A program made the translations under genes and the position numbers. This document shows positions 8,860 to 20,731 of a DNA stretch of 64,000 nucleotides, in pieces. Every line of letters begins with the position of its first letter. Position 1 is the first letter of the stretch. The DNA lies in assembly GCA_947000775.1 (NCBI GenBank), contig CAMQGK010000327.1, forward strand, positions 620,001 through 684,000, read 5' to 3'. This stretch comes from Pterois miles. Taxonomy: Eukaryota > Chordata > Actinopteri > Perciformes > Scorpaenidae. The notes under the pieces are model-generated. The model was given only the letters and a program-made list of their open reading frames with translations. It was not told where the DNA came from and ran no database searches.

Positions 8860-11800
8860 GTAAATATGTTTTATTTTCTCATACCATCTCCTCAGACCAT
8901 TGAATTGTACTGCTGCTCAGTAATGAGCTATTGGTTTTATTTTTTAATGTGGTTCTGGTCTGTTTTCTCAAAAATATATTCACAGTTGTTGTTTTGTGTG
9001 TGTGCCTGTTAGTCTGCTCGCCTGTCTGTTTCTCAGTGCGTATGTCCTCAAGAGAAAAGGCTTTATTTTTTCCTCTGTCACACTGATGGGTTTCCCCTGG
9101 TGGTTACAACAGCCTAACAGGAAATGTTGGTGGAATTATCAAGGGACGGATGAAAAGAACAATAAAATATGTTTTTCCTTTATACACACTGTATACAGAG
9201 ACCTGTTTATATAAAACTCACATCTTATGCGAAAACATAATGTGAACTGTTTGTGTTGTGTAAGTGAAAGACAAATAACCTCTGTTTTTGTTATTATGCG
9301 AGGAAAGTGGAAGAACCTGTTGCTGTTCATGCGGCCACGGTGACATTGAGCTTACTGGAAGTTTTCCCACAGGAGCCCGGAACAAATGTCAGGAAGGGAG
9401 CAGTTGTTTAGAAAGAGTTGCCCAGAACAGCAGCTCGATCCCCAGTGAACCCCTCCAACGTCTATTCATGTTGTGATCAATAACCTGCATGTGTAATCTC
9501 TGTCCACATGCAGCCACTCTGCTCATTAAAGGGCCAACCCAGCCGGTCCTGGAGGGAGACAGAGTCACGCTGGAGTGTCTGTACTCGGACTCTGAACGCA
9601 ACATCAGCGATGTCCATTTCGAGGTCTTCTCCAAGGTGAGCCATGGCAACAAAATGGGAGGAAACAGAGGGAAAGGTCAGGCCCCCTCTCTCACCATTGT
9701 TCATGTTTGCTTACAGCACTGCAATGGTGGTGAGAAAAGCCAAAGACCTCAAGTGGTTGGTTATAGTTTGAATTATTGTAACGTAAAATTGATTCAACAC
9801 GTCTTGTGGTAATGAGAGAAAATGCTTTTTACATACATGCTGATATTGAACATTGTCACTTGTGTCATAACATTTACAATCTGAGCTAATTTGCAGTGGT
9901 CATCCCTACGTGGGCAGTCATGTAAATATCACATCATCGAACAGCTGGCTGTTGTGTAGCTTAGCACAGTAGAGAAGTGAACAAGAAGTGTAACACAAAT
10001 GCACACAAATGTAATCCACATAAATACTCCTCGTGGGATTGTGTTCTGCTGCAGAACAGTTGTTCTGCTCCTGTGATTTGCAGTGGTGCATTGCCACGTG
10101 AAGTAAATAAATAACGTTAAAGGTAGAGTTGGTGATCTTAAGAAACCTGCAAGAGTACAATAGATTTTTTAAAATTATCCAACCGACAAACCCAGCCCAG
10201 TGTTGCCAACTATTTTCCAATGAAGGTAGCAGTAGCACTGGCTCCAGGAGTCGTTAAATCTACAGAGAAAGTCGGCAAATCGGCAACACTGACAGTCCGT
10301 CCCTTCAGGCCTCCCTCCAGAGCCACTCCCCCAAAATTATCATACTAGACGCAAACAAAAAAACATGGCTATTGTTTGTAATCATAGCTGTCAAGCTGGC
10401 AGCCTGTGGGAGACTGCGGTGATGAGCAATGAGTGCATGCAATCAGACAGACAGGAAGCTCATCCAGTCATACAGGCTGAATGTAGTGACTGGACGGGTT
10501 TATTACAGTCCTACGACAGCCACAGATTTTTTTTTTTTATAGGAACATTTGATTTATTAATTGCTGTCAGGATGTAATGAGAATTTCATTTAATATAACA
10601 AAGGAGTTTGAATAACACTCCAAACTTGTGCTAAATTGTGGTGAGGAAAAACTGTCATGGCCATTTTCAAAGGGGTCCCTTGACCTCTGACCTCCAGATA
10701 TGTGAATGTAAATGGGTTCTCTGGGTCCCACCAGTCTCCCCTTTACAGACACTTTATGATAATCACATGCAAGTCAACACACTGAAAGCTGTTATTGCCT
10801 GTTGGGCTGCAGTTTGCCATGTAATGATATGAGCAGATTTTTTATGCTAAATACAGTACCTGTGAGGGTTTCTGGACAAAATTTGTCTTTGTTTAGTGTT
10901 AATTGATTTCCAATAATACATATATACAGTATATACAATTGCATAAAACAAACCTACATATTTGTTGGTTGGTTGTTAAGAGTATTAAATACTTGAAAAA
11001 AACTTTAATTACATTTTCAACAGATAAAAAAATTGTGTGATTAATCGCAATTAAACACTTTAATCGATTGACAGCCCGACTAAAATCTTTACCATCCCTG
11101 CCTTTAAGCTTAACAGACGTTTGTCTTTTGTTCTTTCTTTCCCTTCACCAGTACATGCACAGATGGCGTACAGTTTGGGAGCGATCTCTCTGCTTCTATT
11201 CGATGAAAACTGAGCGGACTGCGCAGAGTCTGGTCCTGTCTATCCCCCATGCTGGAAGGTACTATGAGGGGCCCTACCGCTGTGTGTCTGACGGCAAAAA
11301 TGTGACTGCGTCAGACATCTCACAGCCGCTGGATTTCAAAGTGCATTGTGAGTGCCTGGGCTGATATGGGTAGGGGGAACAATGACACAGCGACACACTG
11401 TGTTTCCAACCTTAGATTTTTTATGTTGTTCGTGTCCTGCAGAGGTCAAAGAGATTTCTGCAAGAATCTGACAAAAGGCAAACTTGCAAATAAGATACAC
11501 AGCTTTTGAGTTTCACTTTTCAATAAGGAAATGTGGGGCAGCATGACTGAGTATACTCACAGAGAAGGAAGCATAAAAAGCACCTGACTGTACAAACAGC
11601 GTAGGTGAAAAGACAGAACTGAGAGACTCTCGCAATTCCCGTCATAGTTCCAGTCAGCAGGAGGTAAAGCACATTATTCAGACACCGTAGACACAGCTTT
11701 CTTCACAGTGAGGGATAGAAAAACACAATAATAGTTAATAAGACAAGACATATATGCAATGCAGCTGCATAAAGTACAGATCCAGTACAAACACTGTTGC

Positions 11801-14800
11801 TATGATGGGTTGACTGTCGTCATTTCATTTCAAAGAGGTGTTCTCCCAGTGGGGCTCAAGTTTGAAGCTATCAGTGCAGGATATAGTTGCATGAAATGGC
11901 ATCCACGGCGTAGCCAGTCAGATTATCAGTGTCCTCTATCTTCTCAGTGGCCATCAAATCGACCGTAATGCTGTTTGATAGGCTCCTCGGCCTCTTGGGG
12001 GGAATCAATATGAGGCAAAGATTAGAATGGACTAAAGGACTGGAGAGAGGAGCCAGAAGCTGGATGGACGTGGGCCATCTATTGAGATGGAAGATGAGCC
12101 ATTATTCACAACACTGCTTCTCTAAAGACTCCGATAAGATGAAGCCTATTATCATTATTATTGATTGCTTGGTACAGTCTGTGCCTTTGGGAGGCATTCA
12201 TACTTGAGCCTGTATACTTAGAAGATCGGAGTACTTAGCAGCTGCCGCCGCTGCAAACATGTGTACAGTCACGTCCTAAAATCTTGAAGAGGCGGCTTCA
12301 GTGTAAATTTCCTGCTTCATTAATGCTCGATCACTCTTTCTCTTTCCCGCTGGGTTTCAGATATGGGGGATCTGTCACTGTACAGGGAAGGTTACACCAG
12401 CTACCTGGGCATCTCGCAGGAGCTGAAGGTGCGACTGGGGGATGACGTGGTGGTGAAGTGCTCTGCCAGCTCGTCAGAGAAGCCAAGCTACTACTGGAAT
12501 AAAGACGTAAGAAAGCCTCTGCACACTGCCAGCGTCCTCATTATGCTTTTGGAAGCTTGTCATTCTCTCTCTCCGGCTCCCTCCCTCCACTTTCATGTGA
12601 CCTCTTTATTTCTCTCCTGTCTTGTTCCAGTCTTTCTGGGTCCCTCTTTCTTTTAATTTCCTCTCCTAACACTCGTCCTCTCCCCGAGTTCCTCTAGCCA
12701 CTTGTTCCCCCGCCTCGGCCGTCATCTTTCCATCCCTTCCTCTGAAGAAGTGCTCTGTATTTAAGTGACCGGTTGGCTTAGGCCCACTGCTCGCTGGGGA
12801 TTGCAGCTTGCCTACTTACAGAGGATTAATAGTTTAATGAGGTCTAGACAAGAGCCAGTCAACCTGAAAATAATTATGTGGATAGATTTCTAATGATTTT
12901 GTGTGTGTGTGTGTGTTTGGTTAACCAGTATTGAATTATTCAACTGGGCTCTTCACTGGGCAAGAAACTCTCACCGAGGGAAATTAAGGCATCCCTCGTA
13001 AAAAGCCACAGTGACGAGGCATGTAGAACAAGAAGAAATTGATGAGATACATGGTGCCCTTGTGGTTAGAAAGTGGCATCACACTTTAAAGGTGCCATCA
13101 ACAGCATATATCTGAAGGCACCATAGATTTGGGTCAATAGGGGCCTACAACACCCAATAGTAGGTTTTATCATCTAATCTCATGGTAGTTAAAGAACTGA
13201 CAGCGACCTCTATCGATCATAGTAATTATGACCGAAGCAGAAGTCAGGAGCTGTGGTATGGATATGTATGGACATATGTATGGATGGGACACAACAGACA
13301 GCAACCTCACAGCCAGCAGGGGGCGACTCCTGTAGCTGCAAAAAGAAGTCTGATTCTATAGAAGTCTATGAGAAAATTATCCTACTTCTCACTTGATTTA
13401 TTACCTCAGTAAACATTGTTAACATGAGTTTATGGTCTCAATCTCTAGTTTCAAGTCTTCTTCAATACAGCATGATGTTTATTTGGTAAATTATGGTCCC
13501 ATTTAGAGTCAAATAGACCATAAAGCAGGGGATACTTGAGGGCAGAGCTACCTTGTGATTGACAGGTTGTTAGCCCGCCATTTTTCGGTCTGGACGTTGT
13601 CCATGCTTTCATTATTGTTTTCGTTTCATTATTAACCCTTTCACAGTGTGTTTTTATTTCATGAAAGTTAATTATAACCTTTTTGGTTGCCTAAAAATGT
13701 TTTATTCAGCATTCAGTTGTACTCAGCTCCACCCTTTGGTGTTACAACTCAAATACCAAACTAAATGCTGAACTCGAGGCTTCAAAACGGCAGTCCACAA
13801 ACCAATGGATGACATCAAGATGACTACCTCCACTTCTTATATGCAGTCTTTGGACACAAGCTTCCACTCAGGAGGCCGGGGTTCCCATCCTGTGTGAAAC
13901 CAATAACGTCTAGTTGTCTTCAAACGTTAAGTTATGCTTTCACTTTTGAAACATAGTCATTTAAGCCAAAACATGTTCTTTCCCTCTTAAAACTTAACCA
14001 AGTGGTTTTGGTTTTGTTGACTAAACCTAAAAAAAAGTTGTAGTTTTGTTGCCTAAATCTAAAGAGGCCTTTTTGTTTGTGTTCAAAACGTAATGTTTTG
14101 TTCAGTTTTACATGTTAAAACGTGTTGCTTTTAAGATTTGCTTTTACTTTTACAGTGCAGCAGTCCCCTGTTGACCCACAACTACAGTACGGTGCTTACA
14201 GTGACCAATAACACTTATTTAATGGCCTGACTACAGTACCGCCACTACCGCCACCAGCAAGTCACAGGTGGAATGAAGCTGTGCAACCATGGAGATATCT
14301 TGGGAACAGGCAGACATAATTGCCAAGTTCCCTCTTTTGTTATTCTTTTTGATAAGTCGGCTCAGGGTTAATGTGCTTGTTAAAGGGTCACAGCTAATCC
14401 GGGTTTTAAATGGGCTTACAAGTCCAAATCCAATTCATTGGAAATTTTATACTGCTAATACTGTTTGTCCACTGCGTGATCACATGTAATGCTTTTTTTG
14501 TCATTATTTGTTGAATATACAGCACTTTGATAAATAATAATATTTACTGTCAGCATGACAGACAGTTGGAAGCGTTTACCTGCACTCGTGATTCACCTGC
14601 CAATCTGTTTGTGCTCCATTGAGTCACTTTTGAAAAGAGGAATGACCTGAGGAAATGATAAGATGATGGAGTGTTTGGTGGGTGTGTTTTCCTCTATGTG
14701 TGTGTGCAGGTATGACAGGAGTGGATATATGGGGCAGAAAGTAGCCTCAGAATGGCCCACTTTGACAGACAGCCACCGTGGGCTCATTGGCCCCCAGTAA

Positions 14801-17800
14801 TAATGACAGCAGGACAGAGGCGGGAACGGGCCACTGCTTTGGGAGCCAGTGGATTTGCATACAAAATGCTGCTTTGGCCAGACCTGGCCTTTATGGGAAA
14901 TCCTCTTAATTCAGATCCATTCAAATTGAAATGGACTTTCTTGGCAGGAGCTGCAGCTCCCAGGAGCCAAATCATTTGCATGGTGTAATGTCTTTTTTTG
15001 TTGTTGTTGTTGTTGTTGTTTTTTTTTTTTTTTTTTCTACCTCTTCCTCCACCATATTCGTTTGTTTTCCAATCCCAGTGTTTGGCCTATTATTTGTTTC
15101 CTCCCATGTCAGGCTCTATCTCATAATAGTGCTGACTATTTTTGTGTCAACAATTCATCCTGCTCCCTCGCCATCTCATTATGTGTTGTGTTAACAGTCT
15201 GTTGTCGCGGCGTCATTCTTTGTGGATGATGGTGTTATCTGGGTTATTGACTTGTGCCGGTGTGTGTTCATTCATTGGGATTACTGCTCAGGTAAATACA
15301 CTTCATTTAGGAGTTTGGGGACTGTTCTCTGAGGGACGTGCACCAGTAGTTCTTCTGTCTGTCCCACTTCCGTCACCACTTTCTCTCTTTCTTGTTCTAT
15401 TTTGTTCTCTGTTTGTCCATCTTTCACTTATTCACAAAATCCATCTCTTTCTCTATTTATACTCCTCATGTCTGACTCTGTTTCTCTTTTGCCAACTCGC
15501 ATCGTCGATCATCCATCTTTCCTGTGCTCTCAGCTCTGCACAATACTAATTTGCTGGAGTTTGTTGATTCTCTCAGGGCTGCAAACAATCCAGCCGATAT
15601 TTCTTTTCCGACCTTCTTCCCAGCTTTCTGTTTGCTCTCCTATATGCTCTCTTGTAAATCTCCATCTTCCTCTCTCAGGGTGACGACTGGATCCTGCCTC
15701 ACTCTATACTGACGCTGAGGAAGGTGACCGCGATGGATGGAGGACAGTACACTTGCATGGCCCAGCATCCCTCTCTGGAGTCACTCAGCAAGAAACGCAC
15801 CATCAGCATCACTGTGCTGCCTGGTAAGAAAACACTATATATCTAACTGGACATGTCCCGTTGTCCTTTTTACTGTGGAGCGGTGGTTTCCCTACTTCCT
15901 CTTTCTAATAACTGGTTAGGGATTTCTTTGTAACTGTTGGGAATTTTCAGCTCTCAACATCCTCTAATCAAAAACAACAAAAATGAGTTTTACTTCCTTT
16001 TCAGTCAGTTGCTGAAATGTGGTTGGACAGGTCAGGTGTTTGTGTGCAATGATATCATCAGGAGCATAAGCAGAAGTTCCCATTTGTAAAAGTGTGAAAC
16101 CTTTAAAGTGCAGCATTTCTAAAAAGCACTACAGAGCTCAGGGTTTATTTAATCTGCCCGCAAGAATGATAATAATAAGTAGGAGTGCTATTCTGTAATA
16201 AAGAGAGATGAAGACATTTATGAAAACACCTCCCATAAAAAAAGGTGACAAAGTCCAAAATGAAATTACCTTTAAAATGTCAAATGAAAATAGGTGGGAT
16301 GATACCAGAGGACATTAATACATTTAAAATAACAAATAAATGACTATGACAGAACTGCTCTGACTTTAAAGGATAAGAGTATAATTATTATACAGTAAAA
16401 TAAGCAATGATTATATAGTTTTTTTTTTCTCCTTTTAACAGAAAGTCAAACATAAGCATACTCCTAGAGCAGAGGTTCTCAGCATTTTTATCTTAAAGGG
16501 GATATGTCATGAAATGCTCACTTTTTCAGTGCTTGTGCACATACATTTGGACATCTGGGGTGCCTACCACCCCACAAATTGTGAAGTAAGACAACCTAGT
16601 CAGTTTTTTTGTGGGCTGCCTAGATCAGAAAACGTGATTCAATAAGTCATTCAGATTTGGCTGCCCTTCTTCTGTCACATGCAGGCTCATTAGAATACAG
16701 TATATCGTCCACAGGTTGACAGCTACCTTTGCAAAGGTGCAGCATAAAGAGACAGGTTACAGCATTTCAGACAGGGTTAAAACAGACATATTGACAGTTG
16801 ACAGTATGAGAAAAATGCGTTTTTGAACATTAAAGGAGATCTATGCTCATTTTCAAAATTCATGCATGTTTGTCCTGTGGTCTGTGACAGTCCAGAAAAT
16901 ATTAATAAACTTGAGAAGCTCTCTCCCAAATCCAAAAATTGCGAATGGCTGCGAAAACTCAAACTTGTGATGTCGAAGTCTGGAGCTGCCTCTTAGACAA
17001 TGAAGAGCACCCAGGAGATTGTTCTGAGTATACGGCTACATTTAATGTTTCACAACTGAGATCACTACAATAGAATAAAGCTCATTTGGGTATAAAAAAT
17101 AAAACTAATGTTCTGTGGGTCCACAAAATCAGCCTTCCATTTATTGTCTATGGAGTAGCACCATATTTTATCCCTATGACATCACAAGATTGAGATGTGC
17201 TTCTCTGGTTTCCGGCTTTGAGAGAGACACTCGTGTTCACAAATATTGACTGAAGTCTACTAGACCATGGAGTGGTGTTCTCCTTTAAAGCATGTAAACA
17301 TGAAACCCAAAATGTCCCCTTTAAGACTTCTGATTGTTAAAAAATAATCTGAGGACCACCTTCCCAAATAACTGAGGAAAAAAACATAACATGACACAAA
17401 ATGGAGAAAAAATAAACTGGGTTTGTAAATGTCAGCTGTAATGACCAAAAATAAATACACTGGTCACCCCCACCCATCACTTCCTGCCATTATGAATCCA
17501 TATTTAATGTTAACAGTCATGTTTCCTCTCCAACAGCATTAAGCAGCTTCGCTCATTAACTTCTCTCCTACATGGGCTGGAAAATAAAGCATTTTCAAAA
17601 GGCATTATTTCCATAAGGGCCTGCTTCGTACATGATTTATTTTGTATGACATGAAGTTTATTGAATTTTGAATTTCAAACAACACAAAAACAACATCATA
17701 GAAAACCCAACCCCTAAATGCCAGAAGAAATAAAAGTAAAATAAAATAAATAAAACAAAATAAGTGAGGGTTGACTAATAATAAAACATAACGATACAAA

Positions 17801-20194
17801 AACAGTTACAGTCAGTTTATCCATTCAAAGTCCTTAAATGATGAATGTTTAATTTGTGTCCATGTAGTGTTTGTTTTTATTTTTTTATGTGACTTCTTGA
17901 GCATATTTCGATAAAGAAATAAGTACTGCAGCTTTATGACAAAACATTTAATCATAACCGTTTTGCAGTATCACCACCTGCCACTAGATGGCGCTGTGAA
18001 GCCCACCACGGCTGCTCTCCAGGGCACAGCGCAGAGTTTAGAGTTTAGTTATAAATGCTTGTGAGCCACTAGAAACTAAAAGTTGTGAGCAGGTGATTGG
18101 TTTTGCTATTTTATTTGACATTTTTTTGTTATACCTTCCAAAGGATGTTGTATAGTCTTCTGAGATTCAGATGCATCTGTGGGTGAAAGTGTACAGTACA
18201 TTACAGTCCATGATAATCCATCCATCCATCGTCAACCGCTTATCCCGTTTGGGGCTGGAGCCGATCCCAGCTGGCATAGGGCGAAGGCGGGGTTCACCCT
18301 GGACAGGTCGTCAGTCCATCGCAGGGCACATAGAGGCAGACAACATATAGACAGACAACCATTCACGCTCACATCCACACCTACGGGCAATTTAGAGTCA
18401 TCAATTAACCTAAACAGCATGTCTTTGGATGGTGGGAGGAAGCCGGAGTACCCGGAGAAAACCCATGCTTACACGGGGAGAACATGCAAACTCCACACAG
18501 AAGAGCCGCAAGCTGGAATCGAACCTGCGAACCTCTTGCTGTGAGGCGACAGCGCTAACCACTACACCACCGTGCAGCCGTCCGCGATAATATAGGTGAA
18601 AATCAGATTTTTTTGTGTGTGACTGACAAACTGTCTTTCTGAAAACTATATTCAAGTGGAGAACTAATTTCATTACAACATTTTAGCTAATCCAATTTTC
18701 GGCTCCTCATCCATCTTCATCATCTTTATCAGTGACCTGTGAGATGACTGCACGGCAGTTTTCAAACACCGTGCCCTCCCCCAGTAGGATTCATAAGCCT
18801 TGTGATTTCAATCGTCGAAATTATGCAACCTCCAAAAATGCAATTAAGCCAATGCATGTTATTTATTATGCTGGAGTTGTTTTATTACTTCTGCAATTGA
18901 CTCATTGGTCACTGCGCTCTGCAGTGTCCCCAGTATTTTCTCTGAAGCGCATGTAGTAATTAAAAAGTTAATCATTTCTAGATGTTGGAAGGATGTTTGC
19001 TCATCCTTGAAGGTATGGTGAGCAAAGCGCTGCGTGTTACCACTGTTGCTTTGAAGTTGCACTACAATAGCAGTACAAACCTTGAGCAAACATTCCTGGC
19101 GCCAAGAAATCCTCTTAACATATAGGAAAAAGCAAAGCATGTGCATGTTGCTGCCCCAAATCCTCATAGCCATAACTCTTCAATCTTTACTTTGTCCACT
19201 ACTCTAAAGGAAGAACGCACGGTCCACGAAATCCACAAATCTTTTATATAATTTGTAAATGTATGCACATGCAGGGGATCATTTATGAAATTGTCAAAAG
19301 CAGACGTCTTGGAGATCAGCTCTGTGTCCGACAGCACGGCTGTCTGAACTCTGCAAAGACTGTATTTTCTTCCACAAACAAACAGGAGGATGCCTTTAGA
19401 AGCTTTGCCTGTAGGCAGGAAGCTTGTAGTTTTGCTGATTTCCAAGTCCGTGTGATGCATGTCTCCCTTCATGTCTGACTGATCTGTCCCACAGAGGATG
19501 CCCCCTGGTACGAGTCTAGTAATGGCCGTCTCATGTTGATGACCTCGGCGGCGGTTGTCTCTCTCTTGGTGTTCATCATCTCCATGACTGTATTCCTGTG
19601 CCGTAGGACCAAGCAGACCAAGACCAGCAAGGGACCCATGTAAGAAACATCTGTTTATGTCTGCCCCTCTCTTCAATAATAAGCATTTTCCTCTTTATTT
19701 GTGATCTTTTTAAATTCAAATCTGATGGATAATATGCTTCTGAATGCGAGGGGAACATTTGTGCGCCTGTGTGATTGTTCAATTTCTTTACCGCATTTTA
19801 TTCCCACTCACCTTCCTATATTCCCTCTCTCTTCCTGCAGTTTGACTTCATATTACGTATATGGTTATTGCTGCAATATTTCATTCTGTCTCGTGATAGA
19901 GCCAAGGCCATTTCAGTTGCAGTGTATGTTTTGGTGCATGTGTATACGTCACAATGTGTATTTGTTATGTATTGCCAAGCTATCTTGCATAACCTTTCCA
20001 CACATGTGCAGACGAGCACCTGTGTTCTTTTGTGTTTTATTCACATTGAATATTGAAATCTATCTCAGCAGGTCTGACCCACTTGACCTTGTCCTTGATC
20101 TCTTTCATGCTTCCACCTCTCTAATGTGTCTCCATGCACGTTCCGCTTGTGAAAAGCCTAGGCTGATAAAGGCAGCTTTAATTCTATGATAAAG

Positions 20195-20225
<31 letters not shown>

Positions 20226-20731
20226 TTAAAGGCGACAGCAATGATAAGACCAGTAGCAGAAGTGCCATTAAACTCACTGCTGACAGCGTGCCAATGTGCA
20301 CCGTGACCCTACGCAGCTTCACTCATTAACTTCTTTCCCACATGAGCTGCTTTTTCAAAAGGCATAGTTTCCATAAGGGCCTGCTTCATACATGATATCT
20401 GTGTCTTTGTGGTGGCGTAGAACAAAAGGCTTGATTCTTGTGTTGCCGCTGTGCTGCCATGTGCTTATAAGCATGTGTATATGAAAACAGAGACAGAGAG
20501 CTAAAGAGAGAAAAATGGACTTTCACATCGCTGCTCCATCGCTCGGTTCTAGTCTATAATTTCCTCACTTATACCTCTCTAGTGCCTACTGGGGGGTCGA
20601 TATACTGATAATAATGCTCCTCTGTCTTTCCTTCTCTCACCAGTGATGACCGGTCTCAGAAGAAGCCGATCTACAAAGCCAGTGTGGAGTCCCTGCCCTC
20701 CACCTGCGGAGACAAACAACCTCTGGTTTGA
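8808..20731 (+). CDS. Two-Ig-domain type I membrane glycoprotein (joined coding exons, 297 aa)
   Basis: Seven exons (8,808-8,859; 9,514-9,635; 11,152-11,347; 12,361-12,506; 15,679-15,823; 19,495-19,639; 20,644-20,731) join in frame to 894 bases. The protein has a signal peptide (MKVLLVAVVVTLIHGSYG), a first Ig domain (VTLECLYSD to YRCVSD) and a second Ig domain (VVVKCSAS, YYWNKD, DGGQYTC). A proximal stalk (EDAPWYESSNG), a transmembrane helix (about LMLMTSAAVVSLLVFIISM), a CRRTKQTK stop-transfer and a tail of about 40 residues ending DKQPLV follow. N-glycosylation sequons NIS and NVT sit in domain 1. Each Ig domain is split by an intron. The linker FKVHYMGDLSLYREG recalls ALCAM/MCAM/BCAM-type adhesion molecules. 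It is probably a cell-surface adhesion or recognition protein; the orthologue was not identified. Confidence 0.82.
9514..9635 (+). CDS. Ig gene exon 2: Ig domain 1, N-terminal half
   Basis: It encodes LLIKGPTQPVLEGDRVTLEC and the following strand with an NIS sequon. The acceptor is 'cacatgcag' and the donor GTGAGC. The exon is 122 bases and ends in phase 0. Confidence 0.88.
10127..10570 (+). repeat. Interspersed repeat fragment (TTAA-starting)
   Basis: It begins 'gttaaaggtagagttggtg' and contains 'cagtgttgccaactatt', sequence I recognise as recurring in spiny-rayed fish genomes. There is no second copy in the window, so the call rests on recall. Confidence 0.4.
10600..11079 (+). mobile_element. 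Non-autonomous DNA transposon, copy A (GGGCTGTC-terminus family)
   Basis: It shares with the copies at 54,106, 55,885 and 63,009 the landmark 'aaggggtcccttgacctctg', then 'agtctcccctttacagac' and 'acctgtgagggtttctgg'. It ends in an AT-rich 'gattaatcgcaattaa' block and 'gacagccc'. The 5' end is missing. It lies in intron 2 of the Ig gene. Confidence 0.75.
11152..11347 (+). CDS. Ig gene exon 3: Ig domain 1, C-terminal half
   Basis: It encodes the segment from YMHRWRTVWERSLCFYS to GPYRCVSDGKNVT and DFKVH. It holds the second disulphide Cys (YRC), an NVT sequon and an extra Cys (LCF). Acceptor 'cttcaccag', donor GTGAGT, phase 1 end. Confidence 0.87.
12361..12506 (+). CDS. Ig gene exon 4: Ig domain 2, N-terminal half
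   Basis: It encodes YMGDLSLYREGYTS, LKVRLGDDVVVKCSAS and KPSYYWNKD, giving the first Cys and the core Trp of an Ig fold. Acceptor 'gggtttcag', donor GTAAGA, phase 0 end. Confidence 0.88.
12900..12917. repeat. Short (GT)n microsatellite
   Basis: Nine GT units in intron 4 of the Ig gene. Confidence 0.8.
13313..13854 (+). repeat. Dispersed MITE-like repeat, copy 1 (second copy 39,907-40,488)
   Basis: Long stretches match 39,907-40,488 in the same orientation, for example 'gatttattacctcagtaaa', 'gagtcaaatagaccataaag' and 'tgtgattgacaggttg'. The right end 'cttatatgcagtctttgg' resembles the terminus of the element at 36,547-37,038. It is probably non-autonomous. Confidence 0.75.
14995..15037. repeat. 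(TTG)n and poly(T) tract
   Basis: Six TTG units run into 18 T. This is a simple repeat that could be the tail of an older retroelement insertion. Confidence 0.8.
15679..15823 (+). CDS. Ig gene exon 5: Ig domain 2, C-terminal half
   Basis: It encodes GDDWILPHSILTLRKVTAMD followed by GGQYTCMAQH and RTISITVLP, with the classic D-G-x-Y-x-C pattern. Acceptor 'cctctctcag', donor GTAAGA, phase 1 end. Confidence 0.9.
16493..17324. mobile_element. TTAA-flanked MITE (piggyBac-like target site)
   Basis: The element begins TTAA-AGGGGATATGTC and ends GACATTTT-type sequence then CCCCT-TTAA when both ends are read inward, so TTAA flanks inverted ends of about 12 bases. TTAA duplication is the hallmark of piggyBac-type transposition. 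An inner pair (ttaaaggagatc near 16,830 and ctcctttaa near 17,280) suggests a second element nested inside. No transposase ORF remains. Confidence 0.6.
17542..17636 (+). repeat. Intragenic duplicated segment, copy 1
   Basis: 'gcttcgctcattaacttct' to 'ccataagggcctgcttcgta' is repeated at 20,312-20,396 in the same orientation with few substitutions and one small indel. Both copies are in introns of the Ig gene, one on each side of the transmembrane exon. Confidence 0.8.
18213..18592 (-). mobile_element. tRNA-derived SINE with GGAT tail, near full length
   Basis: On the minus strand it starts with a tRNA-like head (GGTGTAGTGGTTAGCGCTGT, then a GGTTCGATTCC B-box). It contains 'ggttttctccgggtactcc' and 'gtccatcgcagggc'-type sequence and ends in ATGGATGGATGG. 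A plus-strand relative is at 42,162 and fragments are at 46,670 and 53,643. It lies in intron 5 of the Ig gene. Confidence 0.85.
19495..19639 (+). CDS. Ig gene exon 6: stalk and transmembrane segment
   Basis: It encodes EDAPWYESSNGRLMLM, a hydrophobic stretch of about 20 residues ending VFLC, and the basic RRTKQTKTSKGP. The acceptor follows a pyrimidine tract and the donor is GTAAGA. The exon ends in phase 2 and completes an Ile codon with exon 7. Confidence 0.88.
20203..20226. repeat. (TA)n(TG)n microsatellite
   Basis: 'tatatatatg' runs into nine TG units in the last intron of the Ig gene. Confidence 0.85.
20312..20396 (+). repeat. Intragenic duplicated segment, copy 2
   Basis: It matches 17,542-17,636 and is shorter by about 10 bases, lacking an 'aaaataaag' stretch. 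It sits just before the last exon of the Ig gene. Confidence 0.8.
20644..20731 (+). CDS. Ig gene exon 7: cytoplasmic tail and stop
   Basis: It encodes DDRSQKKPIYKASVESLP and STCGDKQPLV then TGA. The single Tyr (IYKAS) does not form a classic ITIM or ITAM. The acceptor is 'ctctcaccag'. Confidence 0.85.

Noticed and set aside
15142..15549. A 135-codon ORF rich in Leu/Ser
   Set aside because: It lies in the intron before the true Ig exon 5, in pyrimidine-rich DNA, and has no domain-like sequence.
18179..18544. A 121-codon ORF
   Set aside because: It is the reverse translation of a tRNA-derived SINE.
19164..19676. A 170-codon minus-strand frame, the longest in the window
   Set aside because: It is antisense to exon 6 (stalk and transmembrane) of the Ig gene and to intron sequence. 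No start context or protein features support it.
19701..20189. A 162-codon ORF with hydrophobic Cys-rich composition
   Set aside because: It falls wholly inside the last intron of the Ig gene, and its low-complexity T-rich DNA explains the Phe/Leu/Cys content.
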